From positions 1-64,000 of the forward strand of contig NZ_DRFV01000011.1 in the NCBI RefSeq assembly GCF_011050365.1: 64,000 nt of DNA. Reading direction: 5' to 3'. Positions 27,193 to 35,948 of the stretch are shown here, piece after piece. The notes under the pieces were generated by a model that was not told the origin of the DNA, made no database searches, and was given only the letters and a program-made list of their open reading frames with translations. The first letter of the stretch is position 1, and every line of letters begins with the position of its first letter. Source of the DNA: Pseudohongiella sp. (GTDB lineage: Bacteria > Pseudomonadota > Gammaproteobacteria > Pseudomonadales > Pseudohongiellaceae). A program made the translations under genes and the position numbers.

Positions 27193-28494
27193 ATGAGTCT
27201 GGTTAATGACATGTTGCGGGACCTTGATGCTCGTCGGCGTGAAGCGCCGACCCGTGGCCTCGGCGCCGAAAAACTGGTACCCGCAGCAGAGGCTGACGCG
27301 CGCCGCTCGCGTCGCCGTTCGCTGCTGGCAGGCGTTGTGCTGTTGTGCGTACTGGCAACTCTGGTCGCAACGCTATTTTTAAGCGGCGGAGGTGTGAGTA
27401 CGGGTTCACTGGCGCCGGTAAACGTGGTCACGGATACTGCGTCAGAGGGCGTAGAAGAGCAGACGGCAACAATGGCCAGGACTCAGGCGCAACCAGAATT
27501 GTCCGCACAGGCACCCGGCACTCAGGTCCCCGTTGCGCGGGATGAGGACACGTTGAATGAGCTGACCGCCAGGCTGGAACGCCTGGAGCAGCAGAATCGG
27601 GCATTGCAGGCACAAGCCTCGCAAGCGGCAAGTGGCGAGCCTGGAAGCCAGGCTGCGGTCCAGACCCATACTCTACAAAGCCAGTCGGAGCAACGCGCAC
27701 AACAGACTGTCAGTGGAGCTGACCAATCCCGTGATTGGTCAGCACAGCAGGTACCTTTGGCGGGTCAGGAGACTGAGCGTGGGGAAGCGGGAAGTGGTCT
27801 GGCTGAGCAGACATCGGTTGGTGTAGCGCCAGATCTGGCGAATGTTGTCGCGCCGTCGTCCGGCGCCAATACCGGCAGTAGTTCACGCAGCCCGCGGGAA
27901 CTGAGCTTTGAAGACCGTGATCGGCAACAGGTACAGCTGGCGCTGCAACAATGGAGCAGCGGGCAAAGGCTGACTGCGCTGCAAACACTGGATAGCTTTA
28001 CCTTCGAGAATGCCGAGGCGCACAGGTCACGCGAAACCATGGCCAAACTGTTACTGCAACAAGGCGAAACAGAACGTGCCCTGCAAGCAGTAGAGCTTGG
28101 TTTGACCATCGCTCCTCAGTTCGACGGCTATCGCAAGGTCAAGGCGCGCGTGCTGCTTGGCCAGGGGGCTGCCGATCAGGCATTGGGGGTGTTATCCGGC
28201 AATGCGCCATCGGCCAGCGCTGATACTGAGTACCATGACCTGTTGGCCACGGCCTACCTGTCAGCGCAGCGCTATGACAGTGCAGCAGTCAGTTACCGCA
28301 TGTTACTGCAGCAGGATGAATCGGTTGGCCGCTGGTGGTACGGTATGGGTTCAGCGCTGGAAGCACAGGGCAGACTTGCAGATGCTATAAGCGCTTATGA
28401 CAGAGCCCTGCGCTCGGGCGGTCTGAGTGTCACTCTGCGGCAAAACAGCCAGCAAAAACTTCAGGCCCTGCGTCAAACAGTCGGTGTCAACTGA
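27193..28494 (+). CDS. mshN: MSHA biogenesis protein MshN (TPR)
   Basis: 433-residue bitopic protein. The short cytoplasmic N-terminus MSLVNDMLRDLDARRREAP is typical of MshN/GspB-type proteins. It is followed by a membrane segment (~residues 42-62), a Gln/Ala/Glu-rich linker with a coiled coil (~100-130) and C-terminal tetratricopeptide repeats (~240-430: LLQQGETERALQAVELGL, YLSAQRYDSAAVSYRMLL, ALEAQGRLADAISAYDRAL). It probably couples the ATPase MshM to the envelope part of the machine. Confidence 0.88.
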   Translation: MSLVNDMLRDLDARRREAPTRGLGAEKLVPAAEADARRSRRRSLLAGVVLLCVLATLVATLFLSGGGVSTGSLAPVNVVTDTASEGVEEQTATMARTQAQPELSAQAPGTQVPVARDEDTLNELTARLERLEQQNRALQAQASQAASGEPGSQAAVQTHTLQSQSEQRAQQTVSGADQSRDWSAQQVPLAGQETERGEAGSGLAEQTSVGVAPDLANVVAPSSGANTGSSSRSPRELSFEDRDRQQVQLALQQWSSGQRLTALQTLDSFTFENAEAHRSRETMAKLLLQQGETERALQAVELGLTIAPQFDGYRKVKARVLLGQGAADQALGVLSGNAPSASADTEYHDLLATAYLSAQRYDSAAVSYRMLLQQDESVGRWWYGMGSALEAQGRLADAISAYDRALRSGGLSVTLRQNSQQKLQALRQTVGVN

Positions 28495-28506
28495 ACGGAG
28501 CCAACT

Positions 28507-30279
28507 ATGGCGATGAAACAGAAAATCCGTATTGGCGATCTGCTGGTTCAGAATTCAGTCATCACTGAAGATCAGTTGCAACAGGCGTTAACGAAACAGA
28601 AGTCCACCGGCGTGCGCCTGGGGCGTACGCTGATCAATCTCGGATTTGTTCAGGAAGACAGGTTTCTGGGTTTCCTGTCAGAGCAACTGAATATTCCCTT
28701 TGTCGATCTGCGCCGCTATCGCTTCGACGCACTTGCCGTGCAAAAACTGTCCGAAACGCACGCCCGGCGTTTCCGCGCCATAGTGTTGTCGGAGAAAGGT
28801 GGCGTGCTGCTGGTAGGCATGGCTGATCCGACTGATATCTATGCCTTCGATGCGCTTGAGCGGATACTGCAGCAGCCGATCGACCAGGCGGTTGTGCGCG
28901 AAAGTGAGCTGCTGGCGACGCTCGATATAGTCTACCGCCGCACGGATGAAATTGCCGGTTTTGCTGAGCAGCTTGATGACGAGTTAACCGATGGCCAGTT
29001 CGACCTGGCAGCACTGGCCCCCTCGGCGGATGACAGCGATGCACCGGTGGTCAAACTCCTGCAGTCCCTGTTCCAGGATGCCATCCAGATACGCGCATCA
29101 GATATTCATATTGAGCCTGATGAGCAGGTGTTGCGAATCCGTCAGCGCATCGATGGTGTGCTGCAGGAGCAGGTGGTCAAAGAGCGACGCATTGCGCCGG
29201 CGTTGGTGCTGCGCCTGAAGTTGATGTCGGGCCTGGATATCTCGGAAAAACGGCTGCCGCAAGACGGCCGATTCAGCCTTAAAGTCAAAGAGCGTCGCAT
29301 TGATGTGCGTTTGTCCACCATGCCCGTTGAATACGGTGAGTCGGTGGTGATGCGACTGTTGGATCAGACCGATGGTGCGGCAGATCTGGACAACGTTGGT
29401 ATGCATGGTGCCATGCTGGAGCAGTTTCGCAAGCTTGTGCATATGCCACATGGTCTGATTCTCGTCACCGGGCCTACCGGCTCTGGTAAAACCACCACGC
29501 TTTATGGTGCCTTGCAGGAATTGAACGAAGTCGGCAAAAAAATTATCACAGTGGAAGATCCTGTCGAATACCGGTTGAGCCGGATCAATCAGGTGCAGAT
29601 CAATCCCAAAATTGGCTTGAGTTTCGCCAAAGTGTTGCGCGCAGCCCTACGTCAGGATCCTGATATCCTGCTGGTAGGCGAGATCCGTGATCAGGAAACC
29701 GCCGAGATTGCGCTGCGCGCGGCGATGACCGGCCACCTGGTGCTGTCAACGCTGCATACCAATGATGCGGTATCCAGCGCCATGCGACTGGTAGATATGG
29801 GCGCGGAAGGGTTTCTGGCGGCAACGGCGATTCGGGCTGTGTTAGCGCAACGGTTGGTCCGGCGTCTGTGCGACAATTGTTTTGTAGACTATACGCCTGA
29901 TGAGCGTGAAAAAAGCTGGATGGCACATGTGATGGGGCCCGATAGTCCCCGCACTTATAACCTGAAGACACCCAGCGGCTGTCACCGCTGCAACAATACC
30001 GGGTACAAGGGTCGAATTGGCGTCTTTGAGCTGTTAGTGATCAACGATGACATGGCCGACGCCTTGCGTCGCTCCAGTTCTTCGGACTTCGTCAAGTCTG
30101 CACGTAAAAGCAAAGGCTACCGACCGCTGGTGGTCAGTGCTTTACAGGAAGCGTTCAACGGCGTGACCAGCCTGGAAGAGGTCTACCGCGTGGCTGAACA
30201 GGTCGATGGTGAAGGTGATTTCATGCAGGAAAAGAGCATGCCGGATCAGGCCATGATTGATCAAAGCGAGGCTGTGTAA
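28507..30279 (+). CDS. mshE: MSHA pilus extension ATPase MshE, c-di-GMP-binding type
   Basis: 590-residue GspE/PilB-type secretion ATPase powering pilus extension. N-terminal MshEN domain (residues ~4-65) has both halves of the c-di-GMP-binding motif: RIGDLLVQNSVITEDQLQQA and RLGRTLINLGFVQEDRF, then LSEQLNIPFVDL. The ATPase domain has Walker A GPTGSGKTTTLYG, Asp box, Walker B RQDPDILLVGEIRDQETAE and a tetracysteine Zn site (CDNC ... CHRCNNTGYKGR). In Vibrio cholerae this domain ties pilus extension to c-di-GMP, and the same control is inferred here. GGAG seven bases before the ATG. Confidence 0.95.
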   Translation: MAMKQKIRIGDLLVQNSVITEDQLQQALTKQKSTGVRLGRTLINLGFVQEDRFLGFLSEQLNIPFVDLRRYRFDALAVQKLSETHARRFRAIVLSEKGGVLLVGMADPTDIYAFDALERILQQPIDQAVVRESELLATLDIVYRRTDEIAGFAEQLDDELTDGQFDLAALAPSADDSDAPVVKLLQSLFQDAIQIRASDIHIEPDEQVLRIRQRIDGVLQEQVVKERRIAPALVLRLKLMSGLDISEKRLPQDGRFSLKVKERRIDVRLSTMPVEYGESVVMRLLDQTDGAADLDNVGMHGAMLEQFRKLVHMPHGLILVTGPTGSGKTTTLYGALQELNEVGKKIITVEDPVEYRLSRINQVQINPKIGLSFAKVLRAALRQDPDILLVGEIRDQETAEIALRAAMTGHLVLSTLHTNDAVSSAMRLVDMGAEGFLAATAIRAVLAQRLVRRLCDNCFVDYTPDEREKSWMAHVMGPDSPRTYNLKTPSGCHRCNNTGYKGRIGVFELLVINDDMADALRRSSSSDFVKSARKSKGYRPLVVSALQEAFNGVTSLEEVYRVAEQVDGEGDFMQEKSMPDQAMIDQSEAV

Positions 30280-30282
30280 ATC

Positions 30283-31584
30283 ATGCCGGTATTCCAGTAT
30301 AAAGCCAGAAATTCCGCGGGAGCCCTGATCTCGGGCGCAGTGGATGCTGCAACGTTGGACGCGGCGGCCGGTGAATTGCTGGAGCAGGGCATGACCCCCA
30401 TTGACATCAAGGCAGGCCGCAGTGGTCGCGGGCGCATAGCAACGCCGCAGGAAAGCGCCCGCCCGCGCCCTGCGGTGCGCAAAGGGGCTGGCACCAAGCC
30501 GCCAGAATCAGGCTTGCAGCAGTTAAATGATGCTCTGATGCGCAAGAAAATAGATATCACCGAGCTGATCATTTTTTCCCGCCAGATGCAGAGCCTGACC
30601 AAGGCCGGACTGCCGCTCGACAGGGCGCTCACCGGTCTGAGGGGGTCAATGAAAAACCCTCGTCTCAAACAGTTGATAGGTGAGGTGCTGGCGGATCTGG
30701 AATCTGGCCAAAGTCTGTCAACCGCGCTGGGCCATCATCCCAAAGTGTTCTCGCCACTGTTTCTGTCCCTGGTTGATGTAGGTGAGAACACCGGTCGACT
30801 GGATCTGGCGTTTGAGCAAATCAGTCGTTATCTGGAACTGGAAAAAAGCACCCGCAAACAGGTGAAAAGTGCAACGCGATACCCGATTTTTGTGATCAGC
30901 ACCATGGCAGTGGCGCTGGGCATTATCACCTATTTTGTCATCCCGGCGTTCTCGCAGACCTTTGCCCGCCTGGGCGCCGAGTTGCCATTGGAGACGCGAA
31001 TTCTCATTGGTATCTCTGATTTTGTGGTTAACTGGTGGCAATTTTTGCTGGGTGGCACGGTCGCGGCTGTTGTTGGTTTCAAGACCTGGGTGCGCAGTAG
31101 GCGCGGCAAGCTGATCTGGGACCATCAGAAACTGAAGATACCCCTGGCCGGACCGGTCTTTAACCGTATTGCGCTGGCACGGTTTTCCCGCACGTTTGCC
31201 ATGATCCTTAAAGCCGGTGTGCCTATTGTGCATGGCATGGGTGTAGTCGCCGGCGCGGTGGGCAATAAATTTATTGCCGGGCGCATCCTGCGTATGCGTG
31301 ATGGCATTTCGCGCGGTGAGTCTCTGTATAACACCGCAGTAACGGCCGACATGTTCTCGCCCCTGATCTTGCAGATGATTGCAGTTGGCGAAGAAAGCGG
31401 CACGATCGATCAGTTATTGGAGGAGGTCGCAGATTTTTACGATGCCGAAGTGGAGTATGACCTCAAGCGACTGGGTGAGGTCATTGAACCTATTCTGATT
31501 ATGTTTATCGCGGGCATGGTGCTGGTGCTGGCTTTAGGTGTGTTCCTGCCCATCTGGGACCTGAGCAGCGCGGTGAACAATTGA
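30283..31584 (+). CDS. mshG: MSHA platform protein MshG (GspF-like)
   Basis: 433-residue inner-membrane platform protein of the PilC/GspF family that contacts the ATPase and the pilus base. Two GspF domains: the first with FSRQMQSLTKAGLPLDRAL and PLFLSLVDVGENTGRLD, the second with FSRTFAMILKAGVPIVHGM and LILQMIAVGEESGTIDQLL. Three membrane segments (~202-222, 250-268, 403-424). N-terminus MPVFQYKARNSAGALISGAV is typical. Three bases after the mshE stop. Confidence 0.95.
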   Translation: MPVFQYKARNSAGALISGAVDAATLDAAAGELLEQGMTPIDIKAGRSGRGRIATPQESARPRPAVRKGAGTKPPESGLQQLNDALMRKKIDITELIIFSRQMQSLTKAGLPLDRALTGLRGSMKNPRLKQLIGEVLADLESGQSLSTALGHHPKVFSPLFLSLVDVGENTGRLDLAFEQISRYLELEKSTRKQVKSATRYPIFVISTMAVALGIITYFVIPAFSQTFARLGAELPLETRILIGISDFVVNWWQFLLGGTVAAVVGFKTWVRSRRGKLIWDHQKLKIPLAGPVFNRIALARFSRTFAMILKAGVPIVHGMGVVAGAVGNKFIAGRILRMRDGISRGESLYNTAVTADMFSPLILQMIAVGEESGTIDQLLEEVADFYDAEVEYDLKRLGEVIEPILIMFIAGMVLVLALGVFLPIWDLSSAVNN

Positions 31585-31603
31585 AACGAGTCAAGGCGGG
31601 TCT

Positions 31604-32254
31604 ATGAGCAAAGGCAAATATGGGGCCGGCATCCAAATGCCGCGCAGGCAGGCCGGTTTCTCGATGTTTGAGCTGGTGGTCTACCTGTTGGTGTCATCCA
31701 TTCTGTTCGCTACGGTGATCAACCGCTACCGGGAATTCCCTGGCGAGGCGGAGCGAGCCAATTTTACCGCTGTGCTGGCGCAACTGAAGACAGGCGTTAA
31801 TCTGCAGATGATGGACATGATTGCCAGTGGCAACTGGAATGGGCGTGCGGAGGCACTGGAAGGCACTAATCCCATGAGTCTGATGCTGGAAGCACCCAGC
31901 AATTACGTCGGCGAGTTCGCCATGGTGGATTTGTCGACCATGCCGCGTCGCGTCTGGTACTTTGATACCAATCGTGGAGAATTGGTGTATCTGGCTGAAA
32001 ATACGCAGAATTTGTACGCCGTTGGGAGTAACGGGACACAGCCCAGCGAGCAGGTACGTTTTCGTATCAGTAGCACTCGCGCGCCAGACGCAGCGCCAGA
32101 ACAGGGCTGGCAGGGTTTGAGCCTGGCGGCGGTAGAGCCTTACCAGTGGCGACGCGTGCCGCTGGATGTCGACGCTATTGCGGAAACCCAGCAGGAGGCG
32201 CAGGGTGCGCCGGAAATACCAGAGTCACTGGGGAGCCTTATCAGCGATCAGTGA
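31604..32254 (+). CDS. mshF: MSHA biogenesis protein MshF, prepilin-like
   Basis: 216-residue protein at the position of mshF. A basic leader (MSKGKYGAGIQMPRRQAG) precedes FSMFELVVYLLVSSILFATV, which reads like a class III prepilin N-terminus with Gly(-1)/Phe(+1)/Glu(+5). It may therefore be processed by prepilin peptidase and act as a minor pilin. The globular part shows ANFTAVLAQLKTGVNLQMMDMI and RRVWYFDTNRGELVYL, typical of MshF. Last gene before the long leader of the pilin gene. Confidence 0.82.
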   Translation: MSKGKYGAGIQMPRRQAGFSMFELVVYLLVSSILFATVINRYREFPGEAERANFTAVLAQLKTGVNLQMMDMIASGNWNGRAEALEGTNPMSLMLEAPSNYVGEFAMVDLSTMPRRVWYFDTNRGELVYLAENTQNLYAVGSNGTQPSEQVRFRISSTRAPDAAPEQGWQGLSLAAVEPYQWRRVPLDVDAIAETQQEAQGAPEIPESLGSLISDQ

Positions 32255-32599
32255 GTGTGGGTAAAAATCGGGCATAAAACGCTGTAAGTTGCTGAAATAA
32301 ATAATTAAAATAGAGGGCCTTGGGGTTTTTCGGCGTTTCTCCGGGCAAAATCAGGCGAAAACGCGCTGAGAAGGCCAATTTAGGGATGATTAGGCGGTTT
32401 GACGATGGCGATGCCCCATGACTGCTGTTAGCATGGCCACCAGCTAGAGGAAACGTGGTTTAAGTACGACTGTTAAGTTAATGACGGGCAAAGATTTTAG
32501 CTCGGGTTCTCTAAACCAAACCTGCCGGTATCTGCCGGAATGTAATGCAGTATCGAATGCCCGACATACGACGGGATCCATGATCAAAGGAGCAATAAC
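32255..32599 (+). promoter_or_regulatory. 345-bp region upstream of the MSHA pilin gene
   Basis: No gene is visible. It is expected to contain the end of the mshF transcript and the promoter and leader of the pilin gene. A GC-rich nested inverted repeat (ggcctt ... aaggcc, about 32316-32379, followed by AATTT) could end the mshF transcript. A strong Shine-Dalgarno AAAGGAG (32586-32592) precedes the pilin ATG. I did not find a good sigma-54 promoter here, and no sigma-70 hexamer pair is convincing. Confidence 0.45.
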
Positions 32600-33391
32600 A
32601 TGCAAATGCAACGAGTGAACAAGCAACAGGGTTTCACCATCATCGAACTGGTGGTCGTGATTCTGCTGTTGGGCATCCTGGCCGCCACCGCGCTGCCGCG
32701 ATTTATTGATGTGACAACTCAGGCGCACGATTCTGCGTTTGATGCCACTGCCGGTGGATTTGTTACTGGTACGGCTCTTTACCGAGCAGAATGGGTGGCG
32801 CGTGGTCAGCGTGCTGCTCAGACTCCGCTGAATTCCTACGGCGGCCTGCGCGGCGCTCCCGGGTATCAGACTGGCGCTTATGATGCTGACGGCGGCACCA
32901 CTACAAACGACAGTGACTTCACTCCGGGAACTTTTACAGGGCCGGCTACTGGCTACCCACTGGCTACTGAAAATAGCGTGACTGAAGCCAGTTTTGACGC
33001 TGCCAACTGCGTTGAGGTGTTCTCTAATGTTCTTCAGGAAGGTGCACCTTCTATCGCCTCCACAACAGACACGTTGACTTTGACCAGCGCAACCACAATC
33101 GATACGAGCTTGACTACAGTGCTTGATACCACAACGGCTGACTTTATAGCGTTCGCGCAAGATATAACATTCGACACAGGGTTTGCTCGCCTTGGCGATG
33201 AGTTGAGTGGGACCACTGGTGATCCTTCTAACTATTCAGATTCAGCGAAGGCTTGTTTCTTTGTCTACGCGGCAGAAGCTGGTAATTATGATCGGGCCAT
33301 TCTGTATGTGCCATGGACAGGACGTGTGTCGGTTTATACGACGTCAGACAACCTGATAGCCGGCGCGACCTACGACGGCCCGGTACAATAA
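32600..33391 (+). CDS. mshA: MSHA major pilin (MshA-type)
   Basis: 263-residue type IV prepilin. A short leader ends in Gly and is followed by FTIIELVVVILLLGILAATA with Glu(+5) and the hydrophobic assembly helix. MSHA-type family signs are LPRFIDVTTQAHDSAFDATAG and the two Cys (NCVEVFSN, KACFFVYA) that likely form a disulfide near the C-terminus. It is longer than the usual ~170-residue MshA of Vibrio. It is the only pilin at the mshB/mshA position, so a separate mshB is missing. Strong RBS before and strong terminator after indicate high expression. Confidence 0.88.
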   Translation: MQMQRVNKQQGFTIIELVVVILLLGILAATALPRFIDVTTQAHDSAFDATAGGFVTGTALYRAEWVARGQRAAQTPLNSYGGLRGAPGYQTGAYDADGGTTTNDSDFTPGTFTGPATGYPLATENSVTEASFDAANCVEVFSNVLQEGAPSIASTTDTLTLTSATTIDTSLTTVLDTTTADFIAFAQDITFDTGFARLGDELSGTTGDPSNYSDSAKACFFVYAAEAGNYDRAILYVPWTGRVSVYTTSDNLIAGATYDGPVQ

Positions 33392-33430
33392 GCTCCCAAG
33401 GCACTCTTGGAAGCTGTATGATGAGTAAAA

Positions 33431-33460
33431 GGCAAATGCCCTGCGGGTATTTGCCTTTTT
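33431..33460 (+). terminator. Intrinsic terminator after the pilin gene
   Basis: Stem GGCAAATGCCC / GGGTATTTGCC (one G-T type pair) with a TGC loop followed by TTTTT. It lies 40 bases after the mshA stop and before mshC. It should give a short abundant pilin mRNA, with some read-through to the minor pilin genes. Confidence 0.92.
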
Positions 33461-33527
33461 ACCTTTCGGGTTTCAAACTATGCTACAAACGTGTGAAACA
33501 GCGAGACTGAAAAGCGATGTGACGTTT

Positions 33528-34085
33528 ATGGCTTTATCGAATGCAAGTCCTCGCAGTCACAGTGTAGGCTTCTCCATTATTGAGCTCGTCATTGTTGTCT
33601 TGTTGATTGGTATCGTCTCCGCTGTGGCCATGGCCCGAATCCTGCGCAGCGACACCTACAATCCCATCATTGCTCGCGATCAACTGGTATCAATTGCCCG
33701 TTCAGCCCAACAGAAAGCCATCGGGCGCACGGACGTCAGCCTCCAAATACAACCTATCGGCAACAACCTGCAGTTTCGCATTGAAGACGACACCGGTGTG
33801 GTGGAGTCCATTGACGTTGATCTGGCGGAGGTGATTCCTTCCGGGGACACCAACCAGCTTGCCAGCTGCAGTGTGGTAGGGGGTGCATCGGTGATTTCGC
33901 TGAGCACGCCCATGGTGATTTATTACAATAAGCTTGGCGATCTTCTGGAAGGTGGTGTTGTCGGATCACCAGGGTATCCACAGGAAGTGACCAGCGGTGC
34001 CCGCGTCTGCATCAACAACGATCCGGTGATGTCGGTGTGTTTATCGGCGGCAGGTTACGCCTACGTGGGGGATTGCATTGAATAG
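33528..34085 (+). CDS. mshC: MSHA minor pilin MshC
   Basis: 185-residue type IV prepilin-like protein. Cleavage motif SVG followed by FSIIELVIVVLLIGIVSAVA with Glu(+5). A GspH-like globular domain follows (RDQLVSIARSAQQKAI, LQIQPIGNNLQFRI), with two C-terminal Cys. ATG 33528 puts the leader at a normal length; an ATG 48 bases upstream is less likely. No clear Shine-Dalgarno precedes either. Its stop overlaps the TTG start of mshD by eight bases. Confidence 0.85.
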   Translation: MALSNASPRSHSVGFSIIELVIVVLLIGIVSAVAMARILRSDTYNPIIARDQLVSIARSAQQKAIGRTDVSLQIQPIGNNLQFRIEDDTGVVESIDVDLAEVIPSGDTNQLASCSVVGGASVISLSTPMVIYYNKLGDLLEGGVVGSPGYPQEVTSGARVCINNDPVMSVCLSAAGYAYVGDCIE

Positions 34086-34653
34086 GTCGCCTCACAGCCA
34101 GGCAGGTTTAACGCTGATCGAGCTGGTGGCCGTCATTGTGATTCTGGCAGTCGCGCTGGTAGGGGTCAGTGCGTCTATCTCCGGTGCCATTTCTCGTAGC
34201 TCGGATGTCTTGCTGGAGACCCGCGCCGTGGCGCTGGCGCAAAGTTACCTGGATGAAATCCTGGCCAAGCGTTTTGATGAAAACACCGCGCCCAGAGGCA
34301 TTCCACCGTGTCGCAGCAATTGCACTGACGAGGGTGACTTTGGTCCCGATGGTGGCGAGACGGCACGCGAAGACTATGATGATGTGGACGACTATGATGG
34401 CCTGGATGAAGGCCGTGATCAACCGACCCCTCTGCAGGATGCGGAAGGCAATGAGCGGGTGGGTTACGATAATTTTCGGGTGGAAGTCTCGGTGCGGTAT
34501 CTTGAGCTTGGTGTGGGTGGTACCGAAGAAACCCTGGCCACCGAGGCGGATGATCTGACTGATGCGGAAGATGCAAAGCTGGTCACCGTCACGGTCAGCC
34601 ACGCCGGGCGTTCAAGTGACTGGAGTTTCAGTGTTTATAAAGCCAATTTCTGA
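34078..34653 (+). CDS. mshD: MSHA minor pilin MshD
   Basis: 191-residue prepilin-like protein with leader MNRSPHSQAG followed by LTLIELVAVIVILAVALVGV. The family segment ETRAVALAQSYLDEILAKRFDENT is present, with CRSNCTDEG near residue 80 and a strongly acidic middle (Asp/Glu-rich, ~90-125). Start TTG at 34078 is preceded by GGGG seven bases upstream and overlaps the mshC stop. Its 3' end overlaps the GTG start of mshO by 23 bases. Confidence 0.86.
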   Translation: MNRSPHSQAGLTLIELVAVIVILAVALVGVSASISGAISRSSDVLLETRAVALAQSYLDEILAKRFDENTAPRGIPPCRSNCTDEGDFGPDGGETAREDYDDVDDYDGLDEGRDQPTPLQDAEGNERVGYDNFRVEVSVRYLELGVGGTEETLATEADDLTDAEDAKLVTVTVSHAGRSSDWSFSVYKANF

Positions 34654-35479
34654 CAGGCAGCGTGGCTTCACGCTGATCGAAATTGTTATCACCGTGCTGG
34701 TGTCATCGATTATTGCTGTCGGTATCGTGAACTATATTGGCGACTCGGTAGAGGGTTTTGCCAGCAGCAGCAATCGCAATAAGCTGGCGTCGTCAGGCCG
34801 CACCGTGGTCGACCGGCTGGCATTGGAGTTGCACAATTCGGTGCCCAACAGTATACGGGTCACGGCGGCGCAACCGGCGGGTGACCAATGCCTGGAGTTC
34901 ATACCATTTGTCGGCGCCACCAGTTACCTGGACGCCCCGTTTACCGGCACCGGTGATACGGAGTTCGATGCCGTCGACTTTAATCCGACGCTGCTGTATG
35001 CCTCACCAGCCGAGGTATATGCGGTGGTGTATCCCATCAATACCGATGTTCTGTACGAGTTTGCCAATCCCGGCCCGATGGCCCTGATTGACGAGATAGA
35101 GGATACCGGCGGCGCCGATGGCATCGTGACCGTGCACCTTGACGCGCAGCACCGTTTTACTCGCCGCTCGCCGGTGAGTCGCTTTTATGTGGCACAAACG
35201 CCGGTCAGTTTCTGTATTGTGGGCAGTCGACTGTTCCGCTATAGCAACTACGATGTACCGGAGGATCAGTGCACACCGGCGACTGCGTCATGTTTGCCAA
35301 CGTCGGCGCCGGATCGTGCCCTGATCAGTGACAATATTAACAATAGTGCCCGCTCAGCGTTTACCTTGCTGGAGCCCACGCTAAGGCGTAACGCAATTCT
35401 GGCAATGGATCTGAACTTTACCAGCGAAGGGGATGTGGTCAGTCTGAAACATGAGGTCTTGATGCGCAATGTGCCCTGA
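34631..35479 (+). CDS. mshO: MSHA minor pilin MshO
   Basis: 282-residue prepilin-like protein. GTG 34631 gives MFIKPISDRQRG followed by FTLIEIVITVLVSSIIAVGI, a normal prepilin leader, and GGAG lies five bases upstream inside the end of mshD. The longer frame to 34562 would put an unlikely 33-residue extension before the cleavage site. The family segment NKLASSGRTVVDRLALELHNSVPNS is clear. Its last codons overlap the mshP start. Confidence 0.87.
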   Translation: MFIKPISDRQRGFTLIEIVITVLVSSIIAVGIVNYIGDSVEGFASSSNRNKLASSGRTVVDRLALELHNSVPNSIRVTAAQPAGDQCLEFIPFVGATSYLDAPFTGTGDTEFDAVDFNPTLLYASPAEVYAVVYPINTDVLYEFANPGPMALIDEIEDTGGADGIVTVHLDAQHRFTRRSPVSRFYVAQTPVSFCIVGSRLFRYSNYDVPEDQCTPATASCLPTSAPDRALISDNINNSARSAFTLLEPTLRRNAILAMDLNFTSEGDVVSLKHEVLMRNVP

Positions 35480-35927
35480 AAAAAGTACTATATCAAAGCT
35501 CACCGGCAGCATTGCGACCCGTCAGCGTGGCGTCGGCCTGCCAGCCGCCATCTTTGTGATTACCCTGATGTCCACGATTGCGGTCGCCATCAGTTTGCTG
35601 GTGTCGCAAAATGCCGAAACCTTTGAAGAGGAGGTGCGCCTGACACGGGCCTTCTATGCCGCCGAGTCGGGCGCTGGATTTGCCATGAATGCACTGTTCC
35701 CGCCCGATGAGTTTCCGCGTTACGACGTCACCGCCGTCTGTCCGGATAACGAAGGCAGTCCGCGGATTTACGAATTCACTGCGCCCGGTTTGTCGGTGTG
35801 CAGCGCGGAGGTCAGCTGTGCATTGGACGCCACTGTTGATGGCCTGGAGTATTACACCATCAACAGTACCGGTATTTGTGGTGATGTCAGTCGCACAGTG
35901 CAGGTTCGCACCAGTTTTGACGAATGA
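35469..35927 (+). CDS. mshP: MSHA biogenesis protein MshP
   Basis: 152-residue bitopic protein of the MshP/PilX-like type. TRQRGVGLPAAIFVITLMST resembles a pilin N-terminus but lacks Glu(+5), as is usual for this class. VRLTRAFYAAESGAGFAMNALFP is typical. Four Cys occur in the C-terminal part. The ATG overlaps the mshO stop region. Last gene of the minor pilin run; the next msh gene, mshQ, is separated by an opposite-strand gene. Confidence 0.84.
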   Translation: MCPEKSTISKLTGSIATRQRGVGLPAAIFVITLMSTIAVAISLLVSQNAETFEEEVRLTRAFYAAESGAGFAMNALFPPDEFPRYDVTAVCPDNEGSPRIYEFTAPGLSVCSAEVSCALDATVDGLEYYTINSTGICGDVSRTVQVRTSFDE

Positions 35928-35948
35928 CACCCAATGCGCTTTAGCGCT

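Noticed and set aside
32255-32599. Sigma-54 promoter for the pilin gene
   Set aside because: No GG-N10-GC element with acceptable flanks was found on the plus strand; MSHA pilins do not need sigma-54.
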